From NCBI RefSeq assembly GCF_028291745.1, contig NZ_JAQGNQ010000023.1, positions 1 through 57,034 on the forward strand: 57,034 nt of DNA. Reading direction: 5' to 3'. Shown here piece after piece: positions 34,009 to 41,662 of this stretch (positions within the stretch are counted from its first letter, which is position 1; the number at the start of each line of letters is the position of its first letter). This DNA is from Ramlibacter sp. (GTDB lineage: Bacteria; Pseudomonadota; Gammaproteobacteria; Burkholderiales; Burkholderiaceae_C). A program made the translations under genes and the position numbers. Below the pieces are notes generated by a model that saw only the letters and a list, made by a program, of their open reading frames with translations, was not told where the DNA came from and searched no databases.

Positions 34009-34956
34009 CTAGCGATAGACCTGCGCCGGCGCGCCGAGAAATGCATGCAGGATGTGGTAGACCCTTCGGTAGTTCTTCTGCTGGAAGCTTGCGTGCGCGA
34101 TGCCCGCCATCACCGCGAACTGCTTGTCGGCGTTCGGCAGCCGCTGGAAGAACTGCAGGAGGTCTTCGACGCTCGCGATGCCGTCGTATTCGCCGCGCAT
34201 GACCATCGTCGGCATGTCGAGCTTGAACGGATCCACCAGCGGCAGATTCGAGCACATGTCCACATACGTGCCCGTGGGCATGGAGCTGTCCAGCGTCAGG
34301 ATGGCAGCCGCGAACGCCTCGACGGCGCGGTCCTCGGCAGTGCCGGGATGGTCGCGGTTGAAGATGCTGTGTACGAAAGCCTGGTCGATCGGACGACGAT
34401 GGCTGCCCGTCCACTCCGCCATCCGTTCGCGCCGCTTGGCGAGCGTCGGGCTGCCTTCGCCGGTCCACACGAAGGCATCAAGCGCCAGCCGCTCAACTCG
34501 CCGTGGATGCTGCTGCGCGAAGAGGGCTGCCTTGAGCGCACCCGAAGAAATTCCGTACACCATCAGCTTCGGCGACCGGGCGCGTTTCAGGATGTACTCC
34601 GAGACAGCGGCGAGATCGTCGGCGCCGTTGCCGATGTCGAAGTTGACCGGGCGATGCTTGCTCGAGCGGCCGTAGCCCTCGTTGTCGCTGCACCAGGTGT
34701 CGAAGCCCCGCGCGCGGAACCAGTCCATCGCCGAAGAGTCCGGCCGCCCGACCACGCTGAGGTCGAAGGTCGGCTGCGAAGCCATCGACGAGCCGTGCAC
34801 GAACAGAATGGTGCCGGCAAACGGCACGTCGGCGGCGGCCGGCTTGTGCCACAGGAACAGGTCGACCTCCCCGTTCAGGCGGGTGGTCCAGTGCTCTTCG
34901 CCGTCGCTCCAGCGTACGTCGAAACCCGGCGCGCCGGAGCTGTGGTCGCTTGGCAT
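34009..34956 (-). CDS. alpha/beta hydrolase
   Basis: A 315-residue alpha/beta hydrolase without signal peptide. The oxyanion segment is LFVHGSS, the nucleophile elbow GISSG with Ser137, the acid likely Asp in RGEYDGIAS and the histidine in AGIAHASFQ. The N-terminal WSDGEEHWTTRLNGEVDLFLW resembles the start of a small group of hydrolases acting on esters or lactones. It is oriented against the RidA gene and not part of its operon. Upstream of its ATG is GAGGAGGACGT, a strong ribosome site. Confidence 0.9.
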   Translation of the reverse strand: MPSDHSSGAPGFDVRWSDGEEHWTTRLNGEVDLFLWHKPAAADVPFAGTILFVHGSSMASQPTFDLSVVGRPDSSAMDWFRARGFDTWCSDNEGYGRSSKHRPVNFDIGNGADDLAAVSEYILKRARSPKLMVYGISSGALKAALFAQQHPRRVERLALDAFVWTGEGSPTLAKRRERMAEWTGSHRRPIDQAFVHSIFNRDHPGTAEDRAVEAFAAAILTLDSSMPTGTYVDMCSNLPLVDPFKLDMPTMVMRGEYDGIASVEDLLQFFQRLPNADKQFAVMAGIAHASFQQKNYRRVYHILHAFLGAPAQVYR

Positions 34957-35267
34957 ATCACGTCCTCCTCAATGTCGTGGTGGAGGACGATCATGCTGTG
35001 TGCGCACTGGGCGCCGCAATGTGAATCCGTGAACAGTGAGTTTCCCGGCAGTCGTGTTCGTCGTCGACGACGATGTTGAGCGCCATGTACAGCCATGCGT
35101 GGGCCAGCGCCTGCGCCGCCGCCGTCCAGGGCCTCTAGGGTCTGCGGTCGCCACGAAGGCTCGCCAATAACGTTGCCGAGGATTCGCCTGGATGTCCGTG
35201 GCTGCTTCGCGTTCCCGCTGCGGCCTCTGAGCTGTGTTGCTGCGGGCGGCCTCCTTTCGCTGGATGA
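34957..35267. other. intergenic stretch, possible frameshifted gene remnant on the minus strand
   Basis: No intact gene is seen. On the minus strand the translation NVIGEPSWRPQTLEA, ending near 35121, continues plausibly after a one-base frame change as WTAAAQALAHAWLYMALNIV and VDDEHDCRETH to a TGA near 35001. Neither half is recognised. The closeness of two protein-like pieces suggests a decayed gene, but this is weak. Confidence 0.25.
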
Positions 35268-35453
35268 ATGACGTGCTCTCACTGCGCGAAGGAACTGCGC
35301 ACAGTCAAGCAGCGCATCACCAAGCTCGGAAAGCTGATGAACGCTGCAGAAGACGCGCAACTCAAGGTGCTGCTGGAACGCGCCTGTGCGGTGATGCAGA
35401 CACACAACAAGAGCAAGACGCCGCGGCAAGACCACGCCCATGGCGATCTATGA
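35268..35453 (+). CDS. 61-residue protein with N-terminal CxxC, unknown
   Basis: A small protein starting MTCSHCAKEL and continuing with a lysine- and leucine-rich helix (RTVKQRITKLGKLMNAAEDA, then QLKVLLERACAVMQTH). The CxxC at residues 3 and 6 could bind zinc. Its last 14 bases overlap the start of the HU-like gene in another frame, so both appear to be one small operon. The ribosome site before the ATG at 35268 is poor, and I recognise no family. Confidence 0.5.
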   Translation: MTCSHCAKELRTVKQRITKLGKLMNAAEDAQLKVLLERACAVMQTHNKSKTPRQDHAHGDL

Positions 35454-35763
35454 ATTCAAGGAGCAGCCCATTGCGCAACTTCGCCAATACTGCGAAGCGC
35501 GGGCGAAAGGGAAGAAGCCGGCTGGCACCTTCAAGCAAGTGGCGCGCGCAGCACGAACCGGCTTTAACCCGCAGGCCGGCACGAAGATCAAGATCGCTGC
35601 CTCCAAGGTGCCGAAGTTCACCCCAGGCACCGCGTTCAAGGCTGCCGTCGACGCCAAGTTCGCGAAGCGCAAGGCCGACAAGGCTGCCGCAGCGCCGAAG
35701 AATGCGGTGAAGAAGCCCGTGGGGAAGAAGGCCACGAAGCCTGCGCTACATAAGGCGGCCTAG
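35440..35763 (+). CDS. HU-like chimera: HU DNA-binding arm with foreign N-terminus and Lys/Ala tail
   Basis: A 107-residue basic protein. Residues 29-70 (GTFKQVARAARTGFNPQAGT, then KIKIAASKVPKFTPGTAFKA) match the C-terminal half of HU, including the beta-arm R-T-G-x-N-P-Q that inserts into the minor groove. The first half of HU, the two helices that make the dimer core, is replaced by 28 unrelated residues (MAIYEFKEQPIAQLRQYCEA). After residue 72 comes a Lys/Ala/Pro tail like the histone-H1-like tails of some Burkholderiales HU proteins. Codon use and length look like a functional gene. It may be a divergent nucleoid protein or the product of a rearrangement. Confidence 0.75.
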   Translation: MAIYEFKEQPIAQLRQYCEARAKGKKPAGTFKQVARAARTGFNPQAGTKIKIAASKVPKFTPGTAFKAAVDAKFAKRKADKAAAAPKNAVKKPVGKKATKPALHKAA

Positions 35764-35877
35764 CACTATCGGAATTCGCGATGCCCCCATCCCTGATCCG
35801 GCTAGGTCGCATCAGCCGCCGTTGATAGAGTGCTCCCGACTGCACCTCGCAGCCGCGGAACACCGTCGAAAGCTACG

Positions 35878-36876
35878 ATGAAGTCTCGATTGAACCGATT
35901 GGCATGGATGGCCCTGGCGTGCGCGGCGACGCTCGCGACGTGGACCGGCGCGGCCGGCGCCCAGGAGAGCGCGCAAAGCTACCCGAGCAAGCCGATCCGC
36001 ATCATCGTCACCTTCCCCGCGGGCGGGCCGACGGACATCGTCGCACGCGCGATCGGGCAAAAGCTGCAAGAGGCCTGGGGCCAACCGGTCATCATCGACA
36101 ACCGGGCCGGCGCCGGCGGCAACATCGGCATGGCGGTCGCCGCGAAGTCGCCGCCGGACGGCTATACCTTGGTGCTGAGCAGCTTCGGGCCCGTCTCCAT
36201 CAGCCCGTTCGTGTATTCCAAGCTCTCGTACGACCCCATCAAGGATCTGGCGCCGATCACGCTGGCCACCACGAGCTCGTTCTTCCTGGTGGTCAATCCC
36301 GAGGTGCCGGCCAACTCCCTGAAGGAATTCGTCGCCTTCGCGAAGGCGCGTCCGGGGCGCGTGACCCTGGCGTCCTCGGGCATCGCCACCCCCAGCCACC
36401 TCGCCGCGATGCTCTTCCAGTCGGTGGCGGGAGTCAGCGTGACGCATGTCCCCTACAAGGGCGGCGCCGAATCCATTCCCGCCGTGGTCTCCGGCCAGGT
36501 GCAAGGCGCGCTGGAAAACGGGGCCGCCGTCCTGCCGCAGGTCAAGGCCGGCAAGCTGCGAGCGCTGGTCGTCGCCAGTTCGCAAAGATCGCCGCTGATG
36601 CCCGACGTCCCGAGCGCCAAGGAACTGGGCCTGCCCGGGCTGGAAGTTGGTTCCTGGTATGGCTTCCACGCGCCGGCGGGAACCCCGCAAGCGATCATCG
36701 CCAAGCTGAACGCCGAAATGGTCAAGGCCCTGCGGAGTCCCGACTTGCGCAAGCGTTTCGCCGAGATCAGCGCCGAGCCTGTCGGCGATACGCCCGCGGA
36801 ATTCAGCGCGTTCATCGAAGCGGACGCCAGGAAGTGGGGCAAGCTGATTCAGGCCGCCGGCCTCAAGGTGGAGTAA
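35878..36876 (+). CDS. Bug-family tripartite tricarboxylate transporter receptor (4)
   Basis: A 332-residue Bug/TctC protein with signal peptide (cleavage after AGA near residue 26). Family segments are IRIIVTFPAGGPTDIVARAI, VIIDNRAGAGGNIGMAVAAK, PPDGYTLVL and YKGGAESIPAVVSGQ. I chose the ATG at 35878, where the signal sequence begins; the frame is open for 48 bases upstream. It stands alone, and its end overlaps by 14 bases the end of the leftward MmgE gene. Confidence 0.93.
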   Translation: MKSRLNRLAWMALACAATLATWTGAAGAQESAQSYPSKPIRIIVTFPAGGPTDIVARAIGQKLQEAWGQPVIIDNRAGAGGNIGMAVAAKSPPDGYTLVLSSFGPVSISPFVYSKLSYDPIKDLAPITLATTSSFFLVVNPEVPANSLKEFVAFAKARPGRVTLASSGIATPSHLAAMLFQSVAGVSVTHVPYKGGAESIPAVVSGQVQGALENGAAVLPQVKAGKLRALVVASSQRSPLMPDVPSAKELGLPGLEVGSWYGFHAPAGTPQAIIAKLNAEMVKALRSPDLRKRFAEISAEPVGDTPAEFSAFIEADARKWGKLIQAAGLKVE

Positions 36877-38239
36877 GGCCGCAAGGGATCATCCACTGCG
36901 TCAACTCGCGCATGTGGGCGATCTCGCCGAACGACTGCACGGCCTGGTACAGGGATTCCATCCGCGCGGGGCCCAGGGGCTGGCGCAGGCAAGCCTCGAA
37001 CTTGGCCTTGTGCAGTGCCGGCGGCAAGGGCACGCCGGCCTCGTGCCCCACCGGCCGCCCCTGGGCCGCGAAGATACTCCGCCCGTCGTCGAGAACCACC
37101 GTGACTTCGGCGTGGAAATCGCCGGCGCGGCGCAGCGTCTCGGCGTCCAGCGGCTGCACCTCGACCAGCGACATGATCCGCCGGGTCTCCGGGTCGCGTT
37201 CGCTGCCTTCCTCGAAATGCCGCAGGTCCACGGCGCGGTCCTTCAACGCCCGTGCCAGCACGTACTGGACGCTGAGCTTCGCATCGAGGGCGCTGCGCGG
37301 ATCGGGCCGGTCGGTGTGCTCGAGGCGGCGTGACGAGACGCGGGCCTGCACCCGTGCCACGCTGCCCGCATCGACATCGTGCCGGCGAACCAGGTCCAGC
37401 ATGGCATCGACGACTGCCTGCGTGCTGAGGCAGCACGGATATTGCTTGACGGCGATGCCCGGCATCTCGATCTCCCAGGGCGTGCCCCACTTTTCGAGAA
37501 TGCGGCCGACGTCGTAGCAGCCCGGGCCGTTGAAGACTTCCAGGAAGCCCTGGTGGCGCTCGAGCGCGTCGGCGTTGCCGGTGAAACCCTCAGCCGCGAG
37601 CCGGGCTGCCAGCAGGCCGTTGCGCGAGCAGTGGCCCACGTGCATCGGCTTGGCCATCGAGCCCAGGTTGGACTTCACTCCGGAAGACAGCGATGCGCAC
37701 AGCGCGAGCGCGTGCGTGGTCTGCTCGACACCGAGTCCCATCAGCCGCGCGCATGCGGCCGCCGCACCGAAGACGCCGAGGGTCGCCGTCGGGTGCCAGC
37801 CCTTTTCGTAATGGTGGAAGTTGACGCCACGGGCCAGGCAGGTCTCGAGTTCGAAGCCGGCGACATAGGCCGTCAGAACCTCACGGCCGCCGGACCCCAG
37901 TTCCTCGGCAAGCGCGAGCAGCGCCGGCAGGATGGGCGACGACGGATGCCCGCCCAGGTTGTCGGTGCAGTCGTCGAAGTCGAGGACGTTGGCGGCTACG
38001 CCGTTGACGAAGGCCGCATCGAGGCTGGGGACTCGCTCGCTGGTGCCCCACACCAGCGCCGGCCCGGGGCCGGATTGCAGCACACGCCGGGCAATGGCCG
38101 CGGCCTCGTCGGCAGCCCCGGCGATGCCGACGGCCAGAGTATCGAGCAGCCCGATCCTGGCATAGCCGTGGACAGCGGGCGTCAGTTGCTCGTGGACCGT
38201 CCCGACGACGCGTGTCGCGAGTTGCCGTGCAAGTGTCAT
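36863..38239 (-). CDS. MmgE/PrpD family protein (3)
   Basis: A 458-residue MmgE/PrpD protein with the classical active-site block kept: FVNGVAANVLDFDDCTDNLG followed by GHPSSPILPALLAL, plus GWHPTATLGVFGAAAACARL and GIAVKQYPCCLSTQAVVDA. It would act as a dehydratase, isomerase or decarboxylase of a tricarboxylate-like compound. It is the last gene of the leftward operon, 57 bp after the isocitrate-type dehydrogenase gene, consistent with consecutive steps. Its 3' end overlaps the convergent Bug gene by 14 bp. Confidence 0.92.
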   Translation of the reverse strand: MTLARQLATRVVGTVHEQLTPAVHGYARIGLLDTLAVGIAGAADEAAAIARRVLQSGPGPALVWGTSERVPSLDAAFVNGVAANVLDFDDCTDNLGGHPSSPILPALLALAEELGSGGREVLTAYVAGFELETCLARGVNFHHYEKGWHPTATLGVFGAAAACARLMGLGVEQTTHALALCASLSSGVKSNLGSMAKPMHVGHCSRNGLLAARLAAEGFTGNADALERHQGFLEVFNGPGCYDVGRILEKWGTPWEIEMPGIAVKQYPCCLSTQAVVDAMLDLVRRHDVDAGSVARVQARVSSRRLEHTDRPDPRSALDAKLSVQYVLARALKDRAVDLRHFEEGSERDPETRRIMSLVEVQPLDAETLRRAGDFHAEVTVVLDDGRSIFAAQGRPVGHEAGVPLPPALHKAKFEACLRQPLGPARMESLYQAVQSFGEIAHMRELTQWMIPCGLTPP

Positions 38240-38296
38240 CGCCCCGCCCCCTCTTCCATGTCCGTCCGTGTTCGCTGCGTCGGCTGCAACACCGCC

Positions 38297-39361
38297 TCAG
38301 CGGCCCGCCGACAGGCGCTGCGCCAGCGCCGCGCCGGTCGCCCTGGTGCCGAGCCGGCCGCCGGCATCGGCGGTGCACTCGCCGCTTTCGATGGCGCCGG
38401 CCACGCCCAAGGAGATCGCCTGCGCGGCGGCAACGAAATCGGCGTTGCCGGACTTGGCGCCAAACCATTCCAGCAACATCCCGGCGGAGAGCACGAGCGA
38501 GAACGGGTTGGCCACATCGCGGCCGGCGATATCCGGCGCCGAGCCGTGCGCCGCCTGGCCCATGGCATGGTCGAGGCCGAGGTTCAGCGAGCCGCCCATC
38601 CCGAGGCTGCCCGAGATCTCTGCCGTGAGGTCCGACAGGATATCGCCGAACATATTGGTGGTGACTATCACGTCGAAGCGCTTCGGATCGCGGACCACGT
38701 GCGCCATCATGGCGTCGACGATGAATTCGTCGACGCGGACCTCCGGAAATTCCTTGGCGACGGCGCGGCAGATGTCGAGGAACATGCCGTCCCCGATCTT
38801 CAGCACGTTGGCCTTGTGGACCACGCTCAGGTGCCGCCTGCGCGTCATCGCGAGGGCGAACGCCGCGCGTGCAATGCGCTCGCAGCAATGTCGCGTGATG
38901 CGGCGCAGGGAGATCACGACATCGCGCGTGACCAGAATCTCGCTGCTGCCCGATTCGACGTTCCGGTCGGCATAGAAGCCTTCGGTGTTCTCGCGGACGA
39001 CGACAAGGTCCATGGCGCCCAGCTTGGCCGGCATGCCGGCGTAGGTCCGCGCCGGCCGGATGTTGGCGAACAGGTCGAGTTCCTTGCGGAAGAACTTGGA
39101 GGGGTTGATCTCGCCGCGGCTCTCGTCCTTGAACTCGAAAGTCGACATCGGCCCGAGCATCAGGCCGTCGGCGGCGCTCACGCGCTCGAGCAACTCGGGA
39201 GTGACGGTAGCCCCATGGCGCGCCAGGCTGGCATGGCCCGCGATCTCGTCAACCAGTTCGAGTTTCAGCGAATAACGCTTCGACGCCGCGCGGAGAACCT
39301 CGACGGTCGCGGCCATGGTCTCGGCACCGATGCCGTCGCCGGGGATGACTACGATTTTCAT
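38297..39361 (-). CDS. isocitrate/isopropylmalate/tartrate-type dehydrogenase
   Basis: A 354-residue beta-decarboxylating dehydrogenase. It starts VIPGDGIGAETMAAT as the family does, has the substrate-binding arginines in FANIRPARTYAG and VVRENTEGFYAD, the catalytic lysine in VVHKANVLKI and the metal-binding aspartates in FDVIVTTNMFGDILSDLTAE. The cofactor loop GSAPDIAGRDVANP suggests NAD. Members oxidise isocitrate, 3-isopropylmalate, tartrate or D-malate; the site residues do not clearly pick one. Its ATG overlaps the amidase stop (39358-39361). In this operon it would take the dicarboxylate produced by the amidase or MmgE steps onwards to a keto acid. Confidence 0.92.
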   Translation of the reverse strand: MKIVVIPGDGIGAETMAATVEVLRAASKRYSLKLELVDEIAGHASLARHGATVTPELLERVSAADGLMLGPMSTFEFKDESRGEINPSKFFRKELDLFANIRPARTYAGMPAKLGAMDLVVVRENTEGFYADRNVESGSSEILVTRDVVISLRRITRHCCERIARAAFALAMTRRRHLSVVHKANVLKIGDGMFLDICRAVAKEFPEVRVDEFIVDAMMAHVVRDPKRFDVIVTTNMFGDILSDLTAEISGSLGMGGSLNLGLDHAMGQAAHGSAPDIAGRDVANPFSLVLSAGMLLEWFGAKSGNADFVAAAQAISLGVAGAIESGECTADAGGRLGTRATGAALAQRLSAGR

Positions 39362-40743
39362 CTTTGTGTCCTGTCATGGGTGCTGGAGCCGCCAAGGGCT
39401 GCGGCGGCCGGTGCGAATGGCGAGCGATGCAGCGCGGCTTCGATGCGCCCGGCAGCGGACAGCAGTCGCCGATCGCTTCCGGCCGCGGCGACCAGTTGCA
39501 CGCCGACGGGCAGGCGCGAAGCCGCGCCAAGCGCAACGGGTAGTGCCAGGCAGGGCGCATGCATCGCCGTCCAGCCGCGGTTGAACACCGAGTTGCCGGT
39601 CCCCTGCTCCAGCCGGGGCGCTGCCCCCGGAGCACTGAAGGTGACGATGCAGTCGAACGGCTTGACGACCTGCTCGAAGGCCGCCCTGCAGCTGGCGACC
39701 GTCTGCAAGGCCTCGTGGTAGGCCACTGCCGGGGTCGCAAGGCCAACCTCGATCAGCTCGATGAGCGCGGCACTGAGCTGGTCGCGGTGCCGCTCGAACT
39801 CGACGCGCAGGGAGCGCGCCGCCTCGCAGGCCATGATCGACCGGCTGGCGGCGCCGAGCCCGTCGAACAGGTTTGACGGCAGGTCCAGCATCTCGACGCT
39901 GGCGCCGCTCTGGCGAAGGGCTGCGCCCGCCGCCGCGAAGGCTTCGGTCGCTTCAGCGTCGGCCGCGCTTGCATCGGGGCCGGCGACGAAGGCGACGCGC
40001 AAAGGGCCGGGCGCCCTCTTCCCGGCAACTTCGCCGCGGCTTCCCGCGAGCGCCTCGAAGAGCAGGGCCACGTCGCCGACCGTACGGGCGTGCAGGCCCA
40101 AGGTGTCCTGCGACGGCGCAAGCGGCTTGACACCGTCCAGGGCCAGCACGCCGAAGCTGGGTTTGAAGCCCACGATGCCGCAGTACGCCGCCGGACGAAT
40201 CGTCGAACCGCCGGTTTGCGTGCTCACGGCCAGCGGCACGTGCCCGTCGGCCACTGCCGCCGCCGAGCCGCTCGAGGATCCGCCCGGCGTGTGTCCGGGG
40301 TGATGCGGGTTGACGGTCGGCGGCGGCGAGGCGAACGCGAATTCCGCGGTCGTGGTCTTGCCCATCACCACGGCGCCCGCAGCCCGCAGTCGGGCCACCA
40401 CGGCAGCGTCGCGGCGCGGCCTATGCTGGCCATAGATCGGGGAGCCGTAAGCGGTCGGCATGTCGGCGGTGTCAACGATGTCCTTCACGCCGACCGGAAT
40501 GCCCTGCAGCGGCAGGATCGCGGCCCCGGGCCGCAGTGCCCGCACCTGCTCCAGCACGGCCTCGGGCTCGTGCCAGGCCCACGCCCGCAGCTTGGGTTCG
40601 CGTTCGGCCAGGCGATCGAGATGGGCTCGGGCCAGGGTCTCGGGGTCGAGGACGCCGGAGCGCACTGCTGCCAGCAGATCGGCCGCCGACTGCCGCCAGA
40701 TCGGCAATTCAGCGGCCACTGCGTGCCGGATCGAGGTCCGCAT
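39358..40743 (-). CDS. amidase signature family hydrolase
   Basis: A 461-residue amidase with complete triad: Lys87 in PVGVKDIVD, Ser156 in PGGSSSGSA and nucleophile Ser180 in TQTGGSTIRPAAYCG. It would convert an amide to a carboxylate and ammonia. The gene overlaps the upstream deacetylase-fold gene by 35 bp and the downstream dehydrogenase gene by four. No AtzG-like subunit accompanies it, in contrast to the amidase at 22029, to which it is only distantly related. A role as second hydrolytic step after the deacetylase-fold enzyme is inferred from the shared pairing in both operons. Confidence 0.93.
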   Translation of the reverse strand: MRTSIRHAVAAELPIWRQSAADLLAAVRSGVLDPETLARAHLDRLAEREPKLRAWAWHEPEAVLEQVRALRPGAAILPLQGIPVGVKDIVDTADMPTAYGSPIYGQHRPRRDAAVVARLRAAGAVVMGKTTTAEFAFASPPPTVNPHHPGHTPGGSSSGSAAAVADGHVPLAVSTQTGGSTIRPAAYCGIVGFKPSFGVLALDGVKPLAPSQDTLGLHARTVGDVALLFEALAGSRGEVAGKRAPGPLRVAFVAGPDASAADAEATEAFAAAGAALRQSGASVEMLDLPSNLFDGLGAASRSIMACEAARSLRVEFERHRDQLSAALIELIEVGLATPAVAYHEALQTVASCRAAFEQVVKPFDCIVTFSAPGAAPRLEQGTGNSVFNRGWTAMHAPCLALPVALGAASRLPVGVQLVAAAGSDRRLLSAAGRIEAALHRSPFAPAAAALGGSSTHDRTQR

Positions 40744-41641
40744 AACCGACGCTCCCGGGAACCGTCCCTGGCGGCAGCGATTCGATGTGCCGCAGGATGT
40801 CAGCCGGCCGCGCGAACCAGACCTGGTCGCGATGCGCGCAGATGTGCTCGATCACACGCCGGAACTGGCGCATCCGGTGCGGCTGGCCGACGATGAAGCT
40901 GTGCATCACCACGCTCATGACCAGCGGCCTGTGCCGCGAGCCGGCGAGCAGCTCGTCGAACTGGTCGATCAGGTTGTCGCACCAGAGCTGCGACGGAGTC
41001 CTGCGCGTCACGACCTCCAGCGAATCGTTGAGATCGTGCGCGTACGGAATGGACAGGATCGGCCCATGCTTGGTGCGAAACCAGACCGGCTGGTCGTCCA
41101 GCGGCCAGTCCATCATGTAGCGAAAACCGGCGGCCCTGAGAAGATCGAGCGAATCGGCGGTCTGGGACAGGTAGGGTGCCAGCCAGCCGGTGGGGCCCTG
41201 CCCTTCGTGCCGCGCGATTGCGGCGAACACCTCCTCGATGCAGGCCCTCTCCTGCTCCTGGCTCATGTCGGTCTGGCGTTCGCTGTTGGTGCGGCCATGG
41301 CCGACCACCTCGTCGCCACGCCGGCGGAAGGCGGCGATCAGCTGCGGGCAGTAGTCGTACAGCGCCGTGTTCGCCAGCAGCGCGCACGGCAGCCCATATT
41401 CTTCCGCCAGTTCGAGCACGCGCCAGGCGCCGACGCGATTGCCGTAGTCCCGCCAGGCATAGCTGCGGACGTTAGGCTGCGCAGCGGAAACGCCGTAGTC
41501 GTTGCCTATGCCTTCGCCGAAGGCGAAATGCTCGACGTTCAGCGGAAAGGTCACGGCCAGGCGCTTGCCGCCGGGAAAGTCGTAGACCGGTCGGTCCAGG
41601 ATCGCCGAGTAGTCGTAGCGGCCGTGCGTCTTCAGTGCCAT
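40709..41641 (-). CDS. polysaccharide deacetylase-fold protein with altered metal site
   Basis: A 310-residue cytoplasmic protein of the polysaccharide deacetylase superfamily. The position of the first catalytic Asp reads FPLNVEHFAF, with Asn35, and the H-x-x-x-H metal motif reads VVGHGRTNSERQ, keeping only His115. PuuE-type allantoinases likewise lack a complete metal site and belong to this superfamily, so a metal-independent amidohydrolase acting on a cyclic amide is plausible. Later segments are TGWLAPYLSQTADSLDLL and MSVVMHSFIVGQPHRMRQ. It is the first of the hydrolytic genes after Bug and MmgE in the leftward operon. Confidence 0.85.
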   Translation of the reverse strand: MALKTHGRYDYSAILDRPVYDFPGGKRLAVTFPLNVEHFAFGEGIGNDYGVSAAQPNVRSYAWRDYGNRVGAWRVLELAEEYGLPCALLANTALYDYCPQLIAAFRRRGDEVVGHGRTNSERQTDMSQEQERACIEEVFAAIARHEGQGPTGWLAPYLSQTADSLDLLRAAGFRYMMDWPLDDQPVWFRTKHGPILSIPYAHDLNDSLEVVTRRTPSQLWCDNLIDQFDELLAGSRHRPLVMSVVMHSFIVGQPHRMRQFRRVIEHICAHRDQVWFARPADILRHIESLPPGTVPGSVGYADLDPARSGR

Positions 41642-41662
41642 GGTCGTCCCCTCACAGTGCTT

